Below, piece by piece: positions 1 to 7,979 of a DNA stretch of 43,304 nucleotides; position 1 is the first letter of the stretch, and each line of letters begins with the position of its first letter. This DNA comes from Azoarcus sp. TTM-91 (lineage in GTDB: Bacteria > Pseudomonadota > Gammaproteobacteria > Burkholderiales > Rhodocyclaceae), in assembly GCF_012911025.1 (NCBI RefSeq), contig NZ_WUEI01000034.1:1-43304 (forward strand). The letters are read 5' to 3'. The position numbers were made by a program, and so were the translations under genes. The notes under the pieces are model-generated. The model ran no database searches. It had not been told where the DNA came from and saw nothing but the letters and a program-made list of their open reading frames with translations.

Positions 1-2
1 CG

Positions 3-905
3 CTCATCCTGTTCGCCTACGGCCTGACCGAGTACCGGGCGCTCGCCGACGCCGGCTGGGTGCATGGCCTGAAGGTGGTTGCGGTGGCGGTGGTGGCGCA
101 AGCCGTCTGGGGCATGGCGAAGACGCTGTGCCCGGACCGCCCGCGCGTCGCGCTGGCGCTGCTGGCTGCGCTGCTGACGCTGCTGCTGCCCTCGGCCTGG
201 ACCCAGCTCGCCGCCATCGCCGCGACCGGGCTGGCCGGCCGCTGGTGCCTGCGCCTGGCGCCGTCGGCGGCGGCGCATCCGGCGCCGCATGCGGTTTCAC
301 CGCGCCTGGGCATGACGGCCCTGGGCGCGCTCGTGCTCCTGCTGCTCGGCCTGCCGCTGTGGGCCTCGGCCAGCGCTTCGCCCAGCGCGGCGCTGATAGA
401 CGGCGTGTTCCGCGCCGGGGCGCTGGTGTTCGGCGGCGGCCACGTCGTCCTGCCCCTGCTGCAGTCGGCCACCGCCGCGGCCGGCGTGGTGGGCAATGCC
501 GATTTCCTCGCCGGCTACGGCGCCGCGCAGGCGGTTCCCGGGCCCTTGTTCTCCTTCGCCGCCTTCCTCGGCGCGGTGGCCGACTGGCCCCTGCAGGGCT
601 GGCGCGGCGGGCTGGTGCTGCTGGTGGTGATCTTCCTGCCGGCATTCCTGGTGCTCCTGGCCGCGCTGCCCTTCTGGGAACGGCTGCGCCGCCGCCGGCG
701 GGTGCAGGCCGCGCTGGCCGGCATCAACGCCGGCGTGGTCGGCATCCTGCTGTCGGCGCTCTACGATCCGGTGTGGACCAGCGCCATCCACACCCGTACC
801 GACTTCGCCCTGGCCCTGGCCTGCTTCGGCCTGCTCGTGCCGGGCCGGGTGCCGCCAGCGGTGGTGGTAGGGCTGGCCGCGCTGGCGGGGCAGCTGGCCG
901 CCTGA
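3..905 (+). CDS. chrA: Chromate transporter ChrA, C-terminal part (5' end outside window)
   Basis: This is a membrane transporter of the CHR family, which exports chromate or a similar oxyanion from the cytoplasm. The reading frame is open from the first bases of the window, so the gene begins upstream; a GTG at 60 is internal. About 300 residues remain of a family length near 400. The visible part has many hydrophobic segments and, in its second half, the family signature FRAGALVFGGGHVVLPLL, followed by a stretch with AVPGPLFSFAAFLG that matches the repeated CHR half-domain. The substrate is assumed from the family. The gene stops 365 bases before psrA and has no functional link to the fatty-acid genes that follow. 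Confidence 0.9.
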   Translation, partial: LILFAYGLTEYRALADAGWVHGLKVVAVAVVAQAVWGMAKTLCPDRPRVALALLAALLTLLLPSAWTQLAAIAATGLAGRWCLRLAPSAAAHPAPHAVSPRLGMTALGALVLLLLGLPLWASASASPSAALIDGVFRAGALVFGGGHVVLPLLQSATAAAGVVGNADFLAGYGAAQAVPGPLFSFAAFLGAVADWPLQGWRGGLVLLVVIFLPAFLVLLAALPFWERLRRRRRVQAALAGINAGVVGILLSALYDPVWTSAIHTRTDFALALACFGLLVPGRVPPAVVVGLAALAGQLAA

Positions 906-1203
906 GTCTGGCGGCCAGGCGTTCAGTGATTCGGACCGCACCGGTGATTTCGATGTAATGGGCGTCGATCCGGGCGATTTCTTCTTCGCTGCTTGGGGCA
1001 GATGCGTTCCGCGCCTGTTTCATCGCTGCCGGATGCGGCCGTCGGCAGGTCGTGCCAGGCGGGCGCCATCGTCCCACAGCGGGCGCGGTTGATGGCCCGG
1101 CACAATGCATGAGCACTTTCTCGCCCGTACCAGGGGCGCCACACGCGCGTGGCCGTTTTCCCAGGAGCGGGATAAGGGCTTTCCCGCGGTGAGGTCGCAA
1201 GGC
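906..1203. other. Intergenic stretch between chrA and the psrA promoter
   Basis: About 300 bases without a convincing gene. On the minus strand a frame starting at 1022 could encode a peptide beginning MKQARNASAPSSEEEIARID, but it would run into the antisense of chrA where it becomes arginine/proline-rich, as expected of a shadow frame. I see no T-tract terminator after chrA and no repeat. The composition is slightly less G+C-rich than the genes on either side. Confidence 0.5.
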
Positions 1204-1231
1204 TTGACATGCCATAAATGAAACGTATGAT
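1204..1231 (+). promoter_or_regulatory. Sigma-70 promoter of psrA
   Basis: A perfect -35 box TTGACA (1204-1209) and a near-consensus -10 box TATGAT (1226-1231) are separated by 16 bases. Transcription should start near 1238, about 33 bases before the chosen psrA ATG. The -10 box overlaps the palindrome at 1229-1250, so a protein bound there would block the polymerase. This is the clearest promoter in the window and may serve the whole downstream fatty-acid block. Confidence 0.75.
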
Positions 1232-1250
1232 TCAAACAAACGTTTGAATC
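1229..1250. promoter_or_regulatory. PsrA-type operator palindrome overlapping the psrA -10 box
   Basis: An exact inverted repeat GATTCAAA-N6-TTTGAATC whose core (1233-1246) reads CAAAC-N4-GTTTG. This is the published consensus form of the site bound by Pseudomonas PsrA, the long-chain-fatty-acid-responsive TetR repressor. The position over the -10 box and next to a PsrA-like gene suggests negative autoregulation relieved by fatty acids or acyl-CoA. I found no second copy of the full motif in the window. Confidence 0.7.
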
Positions 1251-1270
1251 GACTCCGCCCGAGACGCCAG

Positions 1271-1969
1271 ATGAACGACAGCGCGCTTCCCCGCCAGGCT
1301 TCCGAAACCCGCGACCGCATCCTGGATGCCGCCGAGGCGCTGTTCGTGGAGCACGGGCTGGAGGCGACTTCGATGCGGATGATCACCGGCAGGGCGAACG
1401 CCAACCTGGCCGCGGTGAACTACCACTTCGGCAGCAAGGACGCGCTCATCCAGGAAGTATTCCGCCGCCGTCTCACCGAGCTGAACCGCCAGCGGCTGGC
1501 GGCGCTGGACCGGCTGGAGGCGGAAGCGCAGGGCGCGCCGCTCAAGCCCAGCCGCATCGTCGAAGCCTTCTTCGGCACCGCGCTGGCGCTGGCGGCCGAC
1601 ACCGAGCACGGCGGCCACACCTTCATGCGCCTGCTGGGCCGTACTTATACCGAGCCGAACGCCTTCGTGCGCCAGTTCCTCGCCGAGGAATATGCCGAAG
1701 TGCTGGAGCGTTTCCTCGGCGCGCTCTACCGCGCGCTGGCGGACGTGCCGCGGGAGGAAATCCTGTGGCGCTTCCATTTCATGATGGGGGCGATGTCCTA
1801 CGCCATCGCCGGCACCGATGCGCTGCAGCTCTTCGCCGGCACCTTCGACGATGCCGACCCGCAGCGGCTGATGCCGCGGCTGATGTCCTTCCTGCTTGGC
1901 GGCCTGCGTGCGCCGCTGCCGGTATTCAGCGCCGCGCGCGATGCTGCCGAGGGCGCCGCCGCCGCATAA
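1271..1969 (+). CDS. psrA: TetR-family regulator of fatty-acid oxidation, PsrA type
   Basis: A 232-residue one-domain repressor. The first 60 residues form the TetR helix-turn-helix (RDRILDAAEALFVEHG, then NLAAVNYHFGSKDALIQEVF). The C-terminal ligand domain has HTFMRLLGRTY and ILWRFHFMMGAMSYAIAGTD, closely similar in order and spacing to Pseudomonas PsrA (about 233 residues), which represses beta-oxidation genes until long-chain fatty acids bind. I chose the ATG at 1271 because the upstream TTG at 1244 lies inside the operator, close to the expected transcription start. The neighbouring beta-oxidation genes on the same strand support the assignment. The inducer is inferred from the family. 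Confidence 0.82.
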   Translation: MNDSALPRQASETRDRILDAAEALFVEHGLEATSMRMITGRANANLAAVNYHFGSKDALIQEVFRRRLTELNRQRLAALDRLEAEAQGAPLKPSRIVEAFFGTALALAADTEHGGHTFMRLLGRTYTEPNAFVRQFLAEEYAEVLERFLGALYRALADVPREEILWRFHFMMGAMSYAIAGTDALQLFAGTFDDADPQRLMPRLMSFLLGGLRAPLPVFSAARDAAEGAAAA

Positions 1970-2071
1970 AGAAACGCAGGTAGCAGGCGGGCGGCAAGGC
2001 CCGCGAACAGTCAGGTTCGAATCAAACGCGACCGCGCCGCAGACGCGCGGCGACGGAGACAGGAGACGACG

Positions 2072-4576
2072 ATGATCTGGTGGCTGCTGGTTTTCTTCCC
2101 TCCCGTGGCAGGCGCGCTCGCCTATGGGCGAGCGCCTTTTTTTGCCTGGTACGCGGCGGGTCTGCTGTGGCTTGGCGCCTTGGCCTGGGCGGGCGGCTGG
2201 CCGCCGGCGGTGGCCTGGGTGGTGATCGTCCTCTATGCGCTGGCGCTGGGCGTGTTCCTGCTGCCGGCGCTGCGCCGCCGCCTGGTCAGCGCGCCGCTGT
2301 TCAAGGGCTTCCGCCGAGCGCTGCCGGCGATGTCGCAGACCGAGCGCGACGCGCTGGAGGCCGGCACCGTGTGGTGGGAAGGCGAGCTGTTCGCTGGCAA
2401 GCCGGACTGGCGCCGCTTCGCCGCCTATCCCTGGCCGCGGCTGAATGTCGAGGAGCAGGCTTTCCTCGACAACGAGACCAGCGAGCTGTGCCGCCGGGTG
2501 CAGGACTGGGAGGCCACCAGCCAGCACGACATGTCGCCCGAGGTCTGGCGCTACATCAAGGAGCAGGGCTTCCTCGGCATGATCATTCCCAGGGAATACG
2601 GCGGCAAAGGCTTCTCCGCCTATGCCCATTCCCAGGTGGTGACCAAGCTCTCCACCCGTTCCTCGGCGCCGGCGGTGACGGTGATGGTGCCCAACTCGCT
2701 GGGCCCGGCGGAGTTGCTGCTGCACTACGGCACGCCGGAGCAGAAGCGCCACTACCTGCCGCGGCTGGCCTGCGGCGAGGACATTCCCGCCTTCGCTCTG
2801 ACCAGCCCCTGGGCCGGCTCGGACGCCGCCTCCATCCCGGACGCCGGCGTGGTCTGCCGCGGCCAGTGGCAGGGGCGCGAGGTGCTGGGCATGCGGGTGA
2901 GCTTCGACAAGCGCTACATCACGCTGGCGCCGGTATGCACCGTGTTCGGCCTCGCCTTCCGCCTCTACGACCCGGACCACCTGCTGGGTGGCGTCGAGGA
3001 CATCGGCATCACCTGCGCGCTGGTGCCGCATGAGCACCCCGGCGTGGACATCGGCCGCCGCCACTTTCCGCTCAACGCGGTGTGGATGAACGGCCCCATC
3101 CGCGGCCAGGACGTGTTCATGCCGCTGGACTTCATCATCGGCGGGCCGAAGATGGCCGGCCAGGGCTGGCGCATGCTGATGGAGTGCCTGGCCGCCGGCC
3201 GCAGCATCTCGCTGCCCGGCTCCAACACCGGCATGCAGAAGCTCACCGCCCGCGCGGTCGGCGCCTACGCCCGGGTGCGCTACCAGTTCAAGACCGCCAT
3301 CGGCCGCTTCGAGGGTGTGGAAGAGGCGCTCACCCGCATCGGCGCCAATACCTATCTATGCGACGCCGCGCGGGTGATGACCGCCGGCGCCATCGACCTC
3401 GGCGAGAAGCCCTCGGTGGTGTCGGCCATCGTCAAGTACCACGTCACCGAGCGCGCGCGGCAGACGGTGAACGACGGCATGGACGTCATCGGCGGCAAGG
3501 GCATCTGCCTTGGCCCGCAGAACTTCCTCGGCCGTGCCTACCAGCAGATTCCGGTGGGCATCACGGTGGAGGGCGCCAACATCCTCACCCGCAGCCTGAT
3601 CCTGTTCGGCCAGGGCGCGATCCGCTGCCATCCCTATGTGCTGGAGGAAATGCACGCCGCCGGCAAGGGCGACCTCGCCGCCTTCGACCGCGCCTTCTGG
3701 GGCCACATCGGCTACACCCTGTCCAACGGCGTGCGGGCGCTGGTCATGGGCCTCACCGGCTCCCACTTCGTCGGCGTGCCGGCGGACGTGGCGCCGGAAA
3801 CCCGCCGCTACTACCAGCAACTCACCCGCTTCTCCGCCGCCTTCGCCTTCCTCGCCGACCTCTCGATGGGCACCATGGGCGGCGCGCTCAAGCGCAAGGA
3901 AAAGCTCTCCGCCCGGCTGGGCGACATCCTGTCGCTGATGTACTTGGCCTCGGCCACGCTGAAGCGCTTCGAGGCCGAAGGCCGCCAGGCGGAAGACGCG
4001 CCGTTGATGCACTGGGCGATCTGGGACTGCATGTTCCGCGCGCAGAACGCCTTCGAGGGCGTCATCGCCAACTTCCCCAACCGCTTCTTCGCCATGCTGC
4101 TGCGCCGGCTGGTGGTGTTCCCGCTGGGCCGGCCCTACGTGGTGCCGTCCGACCGCCTCGGCCATGAAGTCGCCAAGCGCCTGATCTCGCCCTCGCCGAC
4201 CCGCGACCGCCTCACCGCCGACGTCTTCCTGCCCACCGCAGTCGACGAACCGGTGGCTGCGCTGGAAGCGGCGCTGCTCGCCACCGTGGCGGCCGAGCCC
4301 ATCGAAGCCAAGGTGCGCCGGGCGCAGAAGGAAGGCCGCTTCAAGCCGCGGCCGGCGCCCGGCGGCGGTGTGGACGCGGTGTGGCTGCAGGCGCGCGAAG
4401 ACGGCGTCATCGACGACGACGAGTTGTCTATGCTGAAGCGACGGGGCGAACTGCGCGACAAGGTGATCCGGGTGGACGATTTCCCCTTCGAGTTCGGGGC
4501 AACGGTGGCGGCTGGCACGGGCGGCAGCGCGGCGGCCGCGCCCGGCGCCGCCGCGCCCACGCGGGCGGTGGCCTGA
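2072..4576 (+). CDS. fadE: Acyl-CoA dehydrogenase FadE
   Basis: The FAD enzyme that makes trans-2-enoyl-CoA, the first step of beta-oxidation. At 834 residues it has the length of the large membrane-associated FadE family (E. coli 814). The N-terminus carries two hydrophobic helices (about 5-35 and 45-65) that align with E. coli FadE, then WWEGELFAGKPDW, ITLAPVCTVFGLAFRL, IIGGPKMAGQGWRM and the active-site segment ITVEGANILTRS with the catalytic Glu at about residue 500. The C-terminal extension ends in an Ala/Pro-rich tail. A strong Shine-Dalgarno (two GGAGAC copies at 2055-2066) precedes the ATG. An intrinsic-terminator-like hairpin lies within codons 15-24 (see 2114-2143). fadI follows after 11 bases. 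Confidence 0.95.
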   Translation: MIWWLLVFFPPVAGALAYGRAPFFAWYAAGLLWLGALAWAGGWPPAVAWVVIVLYALALGVFLLPALRRRLVSAPLFKGFRRALPAMSQTERDALEAGTVWWEGELFAGKPDWRRFAAYPWPRLNVEEQAFLDNETSELCRRVQDWEATSQHDMSPEVWRYIKEQGFLGMIIPREYGGKGFSAYAHSQVVTKLSTRSSAPAVTVMVPNSLGPAELLLHYGTPEQKRHYLPRLACGEDIPAFALTSPWAGSDAASIPDAGVVCRGQWQGREVLGMRVSFDKRYITLAPVCTVFGLAFRLYDPDHLLGGVEDIGITCALVPHEHPGVDIGRRHFPLNAVWMNGPIRGQDVFMPLDFIIGGPKMAGQGWRMLMECLAAGRSISLPGSNTGMQKLTARAVGAYARVRYQFKTAIGRFEGVEEALTRIGANTYLCDAARVMTAGAIDLGEKPSVVSAIVKYHVTERARQTVNDGMDVIGGKGICLGPQNFLGRAYQQIPVGITVEGANILTRSLILFGQGAIRCHPYVLEEMHAAGKGDLAAFDRAFWGHIGYTLSNGVRALVMGLTGSHFVGVPADVAPETRRYYQQLTRFSAAFAFLADLSMGTMGGALKRKEKLSARLGDILSLMYLASATLKRFEAEGRQAEDAPLMHWAIWDCMFRAQNAFEGVIANFPNRFFAMLLRRLVVFPLGRPYVVPSDRLGHEVAKRLISPSPTRDRLTADVFLPTAVDEPVAALEAALLATVAAEPIEAKVRRAQKEGRFKPRPAPGGGVDAVWLQAREDGVIDDDELSMLKRRGELRDKVIRVDDFPFEFGATVAAGTGGSAAAAPGAAAPTRAVA
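2114..2143 (+). terminator. Intrinsic-terminator structure inside the fadE coding sequence
   Basis: A perfect 9-bp all-strong stem (GCGCTCGCC at 2114-2122 with GGCGAGCGC at 2127-2135), a TATG loop, one C and seven consecutive T residues. It encodes the first membrane helix of FadE and uses CCT TTT TTT for Pro-Phe-Phe in a genome that strongly prefers C- or G-ending codons. Structurally it is as good a terminator as any in the window. Because it is inside the gene, it could act as an attenuator that depends on translation of fadE, or it could end psrA transcripts. Function is inferred. Confidence 0.6.
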
Positions 4577-4587
4577 GGGCGGCGCAC

Positions 4588-5871
4588 ATGGATCGCAGCA
4601 TCTACATCATCGACGGCGCCCGCACGCCTTTCCTCAAGGCGCGCAACGCGCCCGGCCCCTTCTCGGCGGCCGACCTCGCCACCGCCGCTGGCCGCGCGCT
4701 GCTGCTGCGCCAGCGCTTCGCGCCGGCCGAGCTGGACGAAGTCATCCTCGGCTGTGCCAGCCCCTCGCCGGACGAAGTGAACATCGGCCGGGTGGTCGCC
4801 CTGCGCATGGGCTGCGGCGCTGCGGTGCCCGGCTGGACGGTGATGCGCAACTGCGCCAGCGGCATGCAGGCGCTGGATTCCGCCATTGCCAACATCCAGG
4901 CCGGCCGCTCCGGGCTGGTGCTGGCCGGTGGCGTGGATGCGCTGTCGCGCGCGCCGTTGCTGTTCTCTGATGCGATGGTGCGCTGGTTCTCCGCCTGGTA
5001 CGCGGCGCGCGGGCCAGTGGCGCGCCTGCAGGTGCTGCGCGGCTTCCGCCCGGCTTACCTCGCGCCGGTGATAGGCATCGTCAAAGGGCTGACCGATCCG
5101 GTGGTAGGCCAGACCATGGGCCAGACCGCCGAGAACCTGGCCTGGGAGTTCGGCATCTCCCGCGAGGAGATGGACGCTTATGCGCTGGAGAGCCACAGAC
5201 GGGTGGCGGCGGCACAGGATGCCGGCCACTTCAACGACGAGATCGTGCCGCTGGTGAGCCCGGACGGCGATCTCCACGCCAGCGACGACGGCCTGCGCCG
5301 CGACGCTTCCACCGAGGGGCTGGCCAAGCTCAAACCCTTCTTCGACAAGCGCTACGGCCGCGTCACCCCCGGCAACAGCTCGCAGATCACCGACGGCGCC
5401 GCCTGGCTGCTGCTGGCCTCGGCAGCGGCGGTGGAGCGCCACCGCCTGCAGCCGCTGGGCCGCATCGTGGACAGCGCCTGGGCCGGGCTGGCGCCGGAGC
5501 GCATGGGCCTGGGGCCGGTGTACGCCAGCGCGCCGCTGCTGGCGCGCAACCAGCTCGCCAGCGCCGACATCGACGCCTGGGAGATCAACGAAGCCTTCGC
5601 CGCCCAGGTGATCGCCTGCCTGCGCGCCTTTGGCGACGAGGCCCTGTTCCTGCGCGAATTCGGCCGTCCGGCGCCCGGCGCGCCGGAGGCGGCGCGGCTC
5701 AATGTGGATGGCGGCGCGGTGGCGCTGGGCCATCCGGTGGGCGCCAGCGGCGCGCGCATCGTTCTCCACCTGCTGCGGGTGCTGCGGCGCACCGGCGGCA
5801 AGCGCGGCATCGCCGCCATCTGCATAGGCGGCGGGCAGGGCGGGGCGATGCTGGTGGAGAACCTGGCATGA
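4588..5871 (+). CDS. fadI: 3-ketoacyl-CoA thiolase, FadI-like
   Basis: Thiolase of 427 residues that cleaves 3-ketoacyl-CoA with CoA to release acetyl-CoA. The nucleophilic cysteine is C89 in MRNCASGMQALD, the histidine is H382 in GGAVALGHPVGASG and the second cysteine is C412 in CIGGGQGGAML. The long segment between, with VVGQTMGQTAENLA, resembles FadI and trifunctional beta subunits. The ATG at 4588 starts directly before MDRSIYIIDGARTP, the family N-terminus; the longer upstream frame reads through the fadE tail and is arginine-rich. The gene overlaps fadJ by four bases (ATGA), so the two are translationally coupled and probably form an alpha/beta complex. Confidence 0.92.
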   Translation: MDRSIYIIDGARTPFLKARNAPGPFSAADLATAAGRALLLRQRFAPAELDEVILGCASPSPDEVNIGRVVALRMGCGAAVPGWTVMRNCASGMQALDSAIANIQAGRSGLVLAGGVDALSRAPLLFSDAMVRWFSAWYAARGPVARLQVLRGFRPAYLAPVIGIVKGLTDPVVGQTMGQTAENLAWEFGISREEMDAYALESHRRVAAAQDAGHFNDEIVPLVSPDGDLHASDDGLRRDASTEGLAKLKPFFDKRYGRVTPGNSSQITDGAAWLLLASAAAVERHRLQPLGRIVDSAWAGLAPERMGLGPVYASAPLLARNQLASADIDAWEINEAFAAQVIACLRAFGDEALFLREFGRPAPGAPEAARLNVDGGAVALGHPVGASGARIVLHLLRVLRRTGGKRGIAAICIGGGQGGAMLVENLA

Positions 5872-7979
5872 ACGCGGAAGCCAGCGCCCTGTTGCGCGCG
5901 GCGGCCGGCGGCCGCCACTGGCGCCTCGCCGAAGAAGCCGGCGGCCCCACCTGGCTGTGGCTGGACAAGGCCGAGTCCGCCACCAACACCCTGTCGCGGG
6001 CGGTGATGGACGAGCTGGACGAAGTGCTGGGCCGGCTGGAAGCGGCGCCGCCGCGCGCCCTCATCATCGCCTCCGCCAAGCCGGCCGGTTTCATCGCCGG
6101 CGCGGACGTCAGCGAGTTCGAGCAGCTGGATTCCGCCACCGCCGCCCGCGCCCTGGTGACGCGCGGCTGGGCGCTGTTCGAACGCGTTGCCGCGCTGCCC
6201 TTTCCCACGCTGGCGCTGATCCGCGGCCACTGCCTGGGCGGCGGCCTGGAACTGGCGCTGGCCTGCCGCTACCGGCTGGTGGTGGATGACAAGGACACCA
6301 GGCTGGCGCTGCCGGAGGTGATGCTGGGCATCGTGCCCGGCTGGGGCGGCATGAAGCGGCTGCCGGCGCTGATCGGCCCGCCGGCGGCGCTGGACATGAT
6401 GCTGGCCGGCAAAAGCGTGGACGCGCGCCGCGCCAAGCGCCTCGGCCTCGCGGACGACTGCGTGCCGGCGCGGGTCATGGAGAACGCCGCCCGCATGCTG
6501 GTGCTCTCCGGCCAGCCGCTGCGCCAGCCGCCCTTGCTGGCGCGCCTGCTGGATGGGCCGCTGAAACCGCTGGTCGCCAACCGTGCCCGCAAGCAGCTGG
6601 AGGCGCGGGTGCGCGCGGAACACTACCCGGCGCCCTACGCCATCCTGGAGATCTGGGAGCGCCACGGCGGCAACGCGCTGGCGGTACCGGCCGGCCATCC
6701 GGCTTCGCTGGAGGCGCTGATCGCCTCGCCCACCACCCGCAAGCTGCTGCGGGTGTTCTTCCTGCAGGAGCGGCTGAAGGGCTACGGCAAGGAGAGCGGC
6801 TTCGCGCCGCGCCATGTGCATGTGGTCGGCGCCGGCGTGATGGGCGGCGACATCGCCGCCGTCTGCGTGCTCGCCGGCTTGACGGTGACGCTGCAGGATC
6901 AGTCGGTGGCGCGCATCGCCCCCGCCATCGGCCGTGCCGCCGAACTGTTCCGGCGCAAGCTGGGAGGCAGTGCTAAGAGCGGGCGCGGCAAAGGTGGCCG
7001 CGGCAAGGGCTCGCGCAGCGAAGACACCGAACGCGCGGTGCGCTTCGCGCTGGACCGCCTGCTGCCCGACCCGCAAGGCCACGGCGTGGCCCGCGCTGAC
7101 CTGGTGATCGAAGCCATCTTCGAAGACCTGGAAGCCAAGCGCAGCCTGTTCGCCGAGCTGGAGCGCAAGGCCAGGCCGGATGCGTTGCTCGCCACCAACA
7201 CCTCCAGCCTGCGGCTGGAAGACATCGCCACCGTGCTGGCCGACCCCGGCCGCCTGGTCGGTGTCCACTTCTTCAACCCGGTGCCGCGCATGCCGCTGGT
7301 GGAAGTGGTGAGCGGCGCGCAGACCGCGCCGGCGTTGGCCCAGGCCGCCGCCAGCTTCGTCCGCCGCATCGACAAGCTGCCGCTACCGGTGAAGAGCGCG
7401 CCCGGCTTCCTGGTGAACGCGGTGCTGGCGCCCTACATGCTGGAAGCGCTGCGCTGCGTGGAAGAAGGTATTGCGCCGGAAACGGTGGATGCCGCGCTGC
7501 TCGCCTTCGGCATGCCGATGGGGCCGGTGGAGCTGGTGGACACCGTGGGCCTGGATGTGGCGCTGGCCGCCGGCCGCGGCCTCACCGGCGGCGAGGCCCA
7601 GGTGCCGGCGCGGCTGGCCATGCTGGTGGAAGCCGGCCACCTCGGCCGCAAGACCGGCCAGGGTTACTACCGCTGGAAGGAGGGCAGGGCGGAGAAGTCC
7701 GCCGCCGCGACGCATGCCGCCGAGGGCGCCCCCGTGGGCCTGGCCGAACGCATCATCGCCCCGCTGCTGGCGGCGGCGCGTCGCTGCGTTGCGGAAAAGG
7801 TGGTGGCGGATGCCGATCTGGCCGACGCCGGCGTGATCTTCGGCACCGGCTTTGCGCCCTATACCGGCGGGCCCTTGCAATATCTGGAGGACGTGGGGGA
7901 ATTCCGGATAGCTGGGCGTGCTGCGTTGCAGCAAAATAGCGGGGTTACAGACCAGACCCCCACGCAGGAAAAACCATGA
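5868..7979 (+). CDS. fadJ: Enoyl-CoA hydratase / 3-hydroxyacyl-CoA dehydrogenase, FadJ-like
   Basis: Bifunctional 703-residue alpha subunit. The N-terminal crotonase domain keeps both hydratase glutamates (E128 in GGGLELALAC, E150 in LPEVMLGIVPGWGG). The dehydrogenase domain begins near residue 318 with GAGVMGG, has its catalytic His at about 467 in GVHFFNP, and continues through KSAPGFLVNAVLAPYM. Two oddities: a basic, glycine-rich insert (SGRGKGGRGKGSRS, near residues 370-385) in the nucleotide-binding domain, and an abnormal C-terminus. After GTGFAPYTGGPLQYLEDVG the family normally runs on for some 30-40 residues; here it switches to an unrelated Gln-rich tail encoded by a hairpin-bearing stretch. 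The stop overlaps the thioesterase ATG. Confidence 0.9.
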   Translation: MNAEASALLRAAAGGRHWRLAEEAGGPTWLWLDKAESATNTLSRAVMDELDEVLGRLEAAPPRALIIASAKPAGFIAGADVSEFEQLDSATAARALVTRGWALFERVAALPFPTLALIRGHCLGGGLELALACRYRLVVDDKDTRLALPEVMLGIVPGWGGMKRLPALIGPPAALDMMLAGKSVDARRAKRLGLADDCVPARVMENAARMLVLSGQPLRQPPLLARLLDGPLKPLVANRARKQLEARVRAEHYPAPYAILEIWERHGGNALAVPAGHPASLEALIASPTTRKLLRVFFLQERLKGYGKESGFAPRHVHVVGAGVMGGDIAAVCVLAGLTVTLQDQSVARIAPAIGRAAELFRRKLGGSAKSGRGKGGRGKGSRSEDTERAVRFALDRLLPDPQGHGVARADLVIEAIFEDLEAKRSLFAELERKARPDALLATNTSSLRLEDIATVLADPGRLVGVHFFNPVPRMPLVEVVSGAQTAPALAQAAASFVRRIDKLPLPVKSAPGFLVNAVLAPYMLEALRCVEEGIAPETVDAALLAFGMPMGPVELVDTVGLDVALAAGRGLTGGEAQVPARLAMLVEAGHLGRKTGQGYYRWKEGRAEKSAAATHAAEGAPVGLAERIIAPLLAAARRCVAEKVVADADLADAGVIFGTGFAPYTGGPLQYLEDVGEFRIAGRAALQQNSGVTDQTPTQEKP
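7920..7960. repeat. Small double hairpin forming the 3' end of fadJ
   Basis: Two short palindromes lie in the last 60 bases of fadJ: GCTGC-GTT-GCAGC at 7920-7932 and GGGGT-N10-ACCCC at 7941-7960. The stretch is less G+C-rich than its surroundings and encodes the non-conserved tail. It looks like a small interspersed palindromic element that replaced the original 3' end, but I have no second copy in the window to prove that it is a repeat. Confidence 0.3.

Noticed and set aside
1244..1270. TTG start extending psrA by nine codons
   Set aside because: It lies inside the operator and close to the expected transcription start, and the family N-terminus begins after the ATG at 1271.
2010..2040. 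A second PsrA site before fadE (GTTCG-AAT-CAAAC)
   Set aside because: The half-sites are in the wrong orientation and imperfect relative to CAAAC-N4-GTTTG.
1232..3064. Very long minus-strand open frames over psrA and fadE (and similar ones at 9725-12256, 12106-14112, 15445-18432, 22836-25469, 26963-28555, 28648-30621, 30618-31793)
   Set aside because: They are antisense shadows typical of high-G+C DNA: His/Gln/Arg/Ala-rich, no recognisable domain, and they cover well-supported genes on the other strand.
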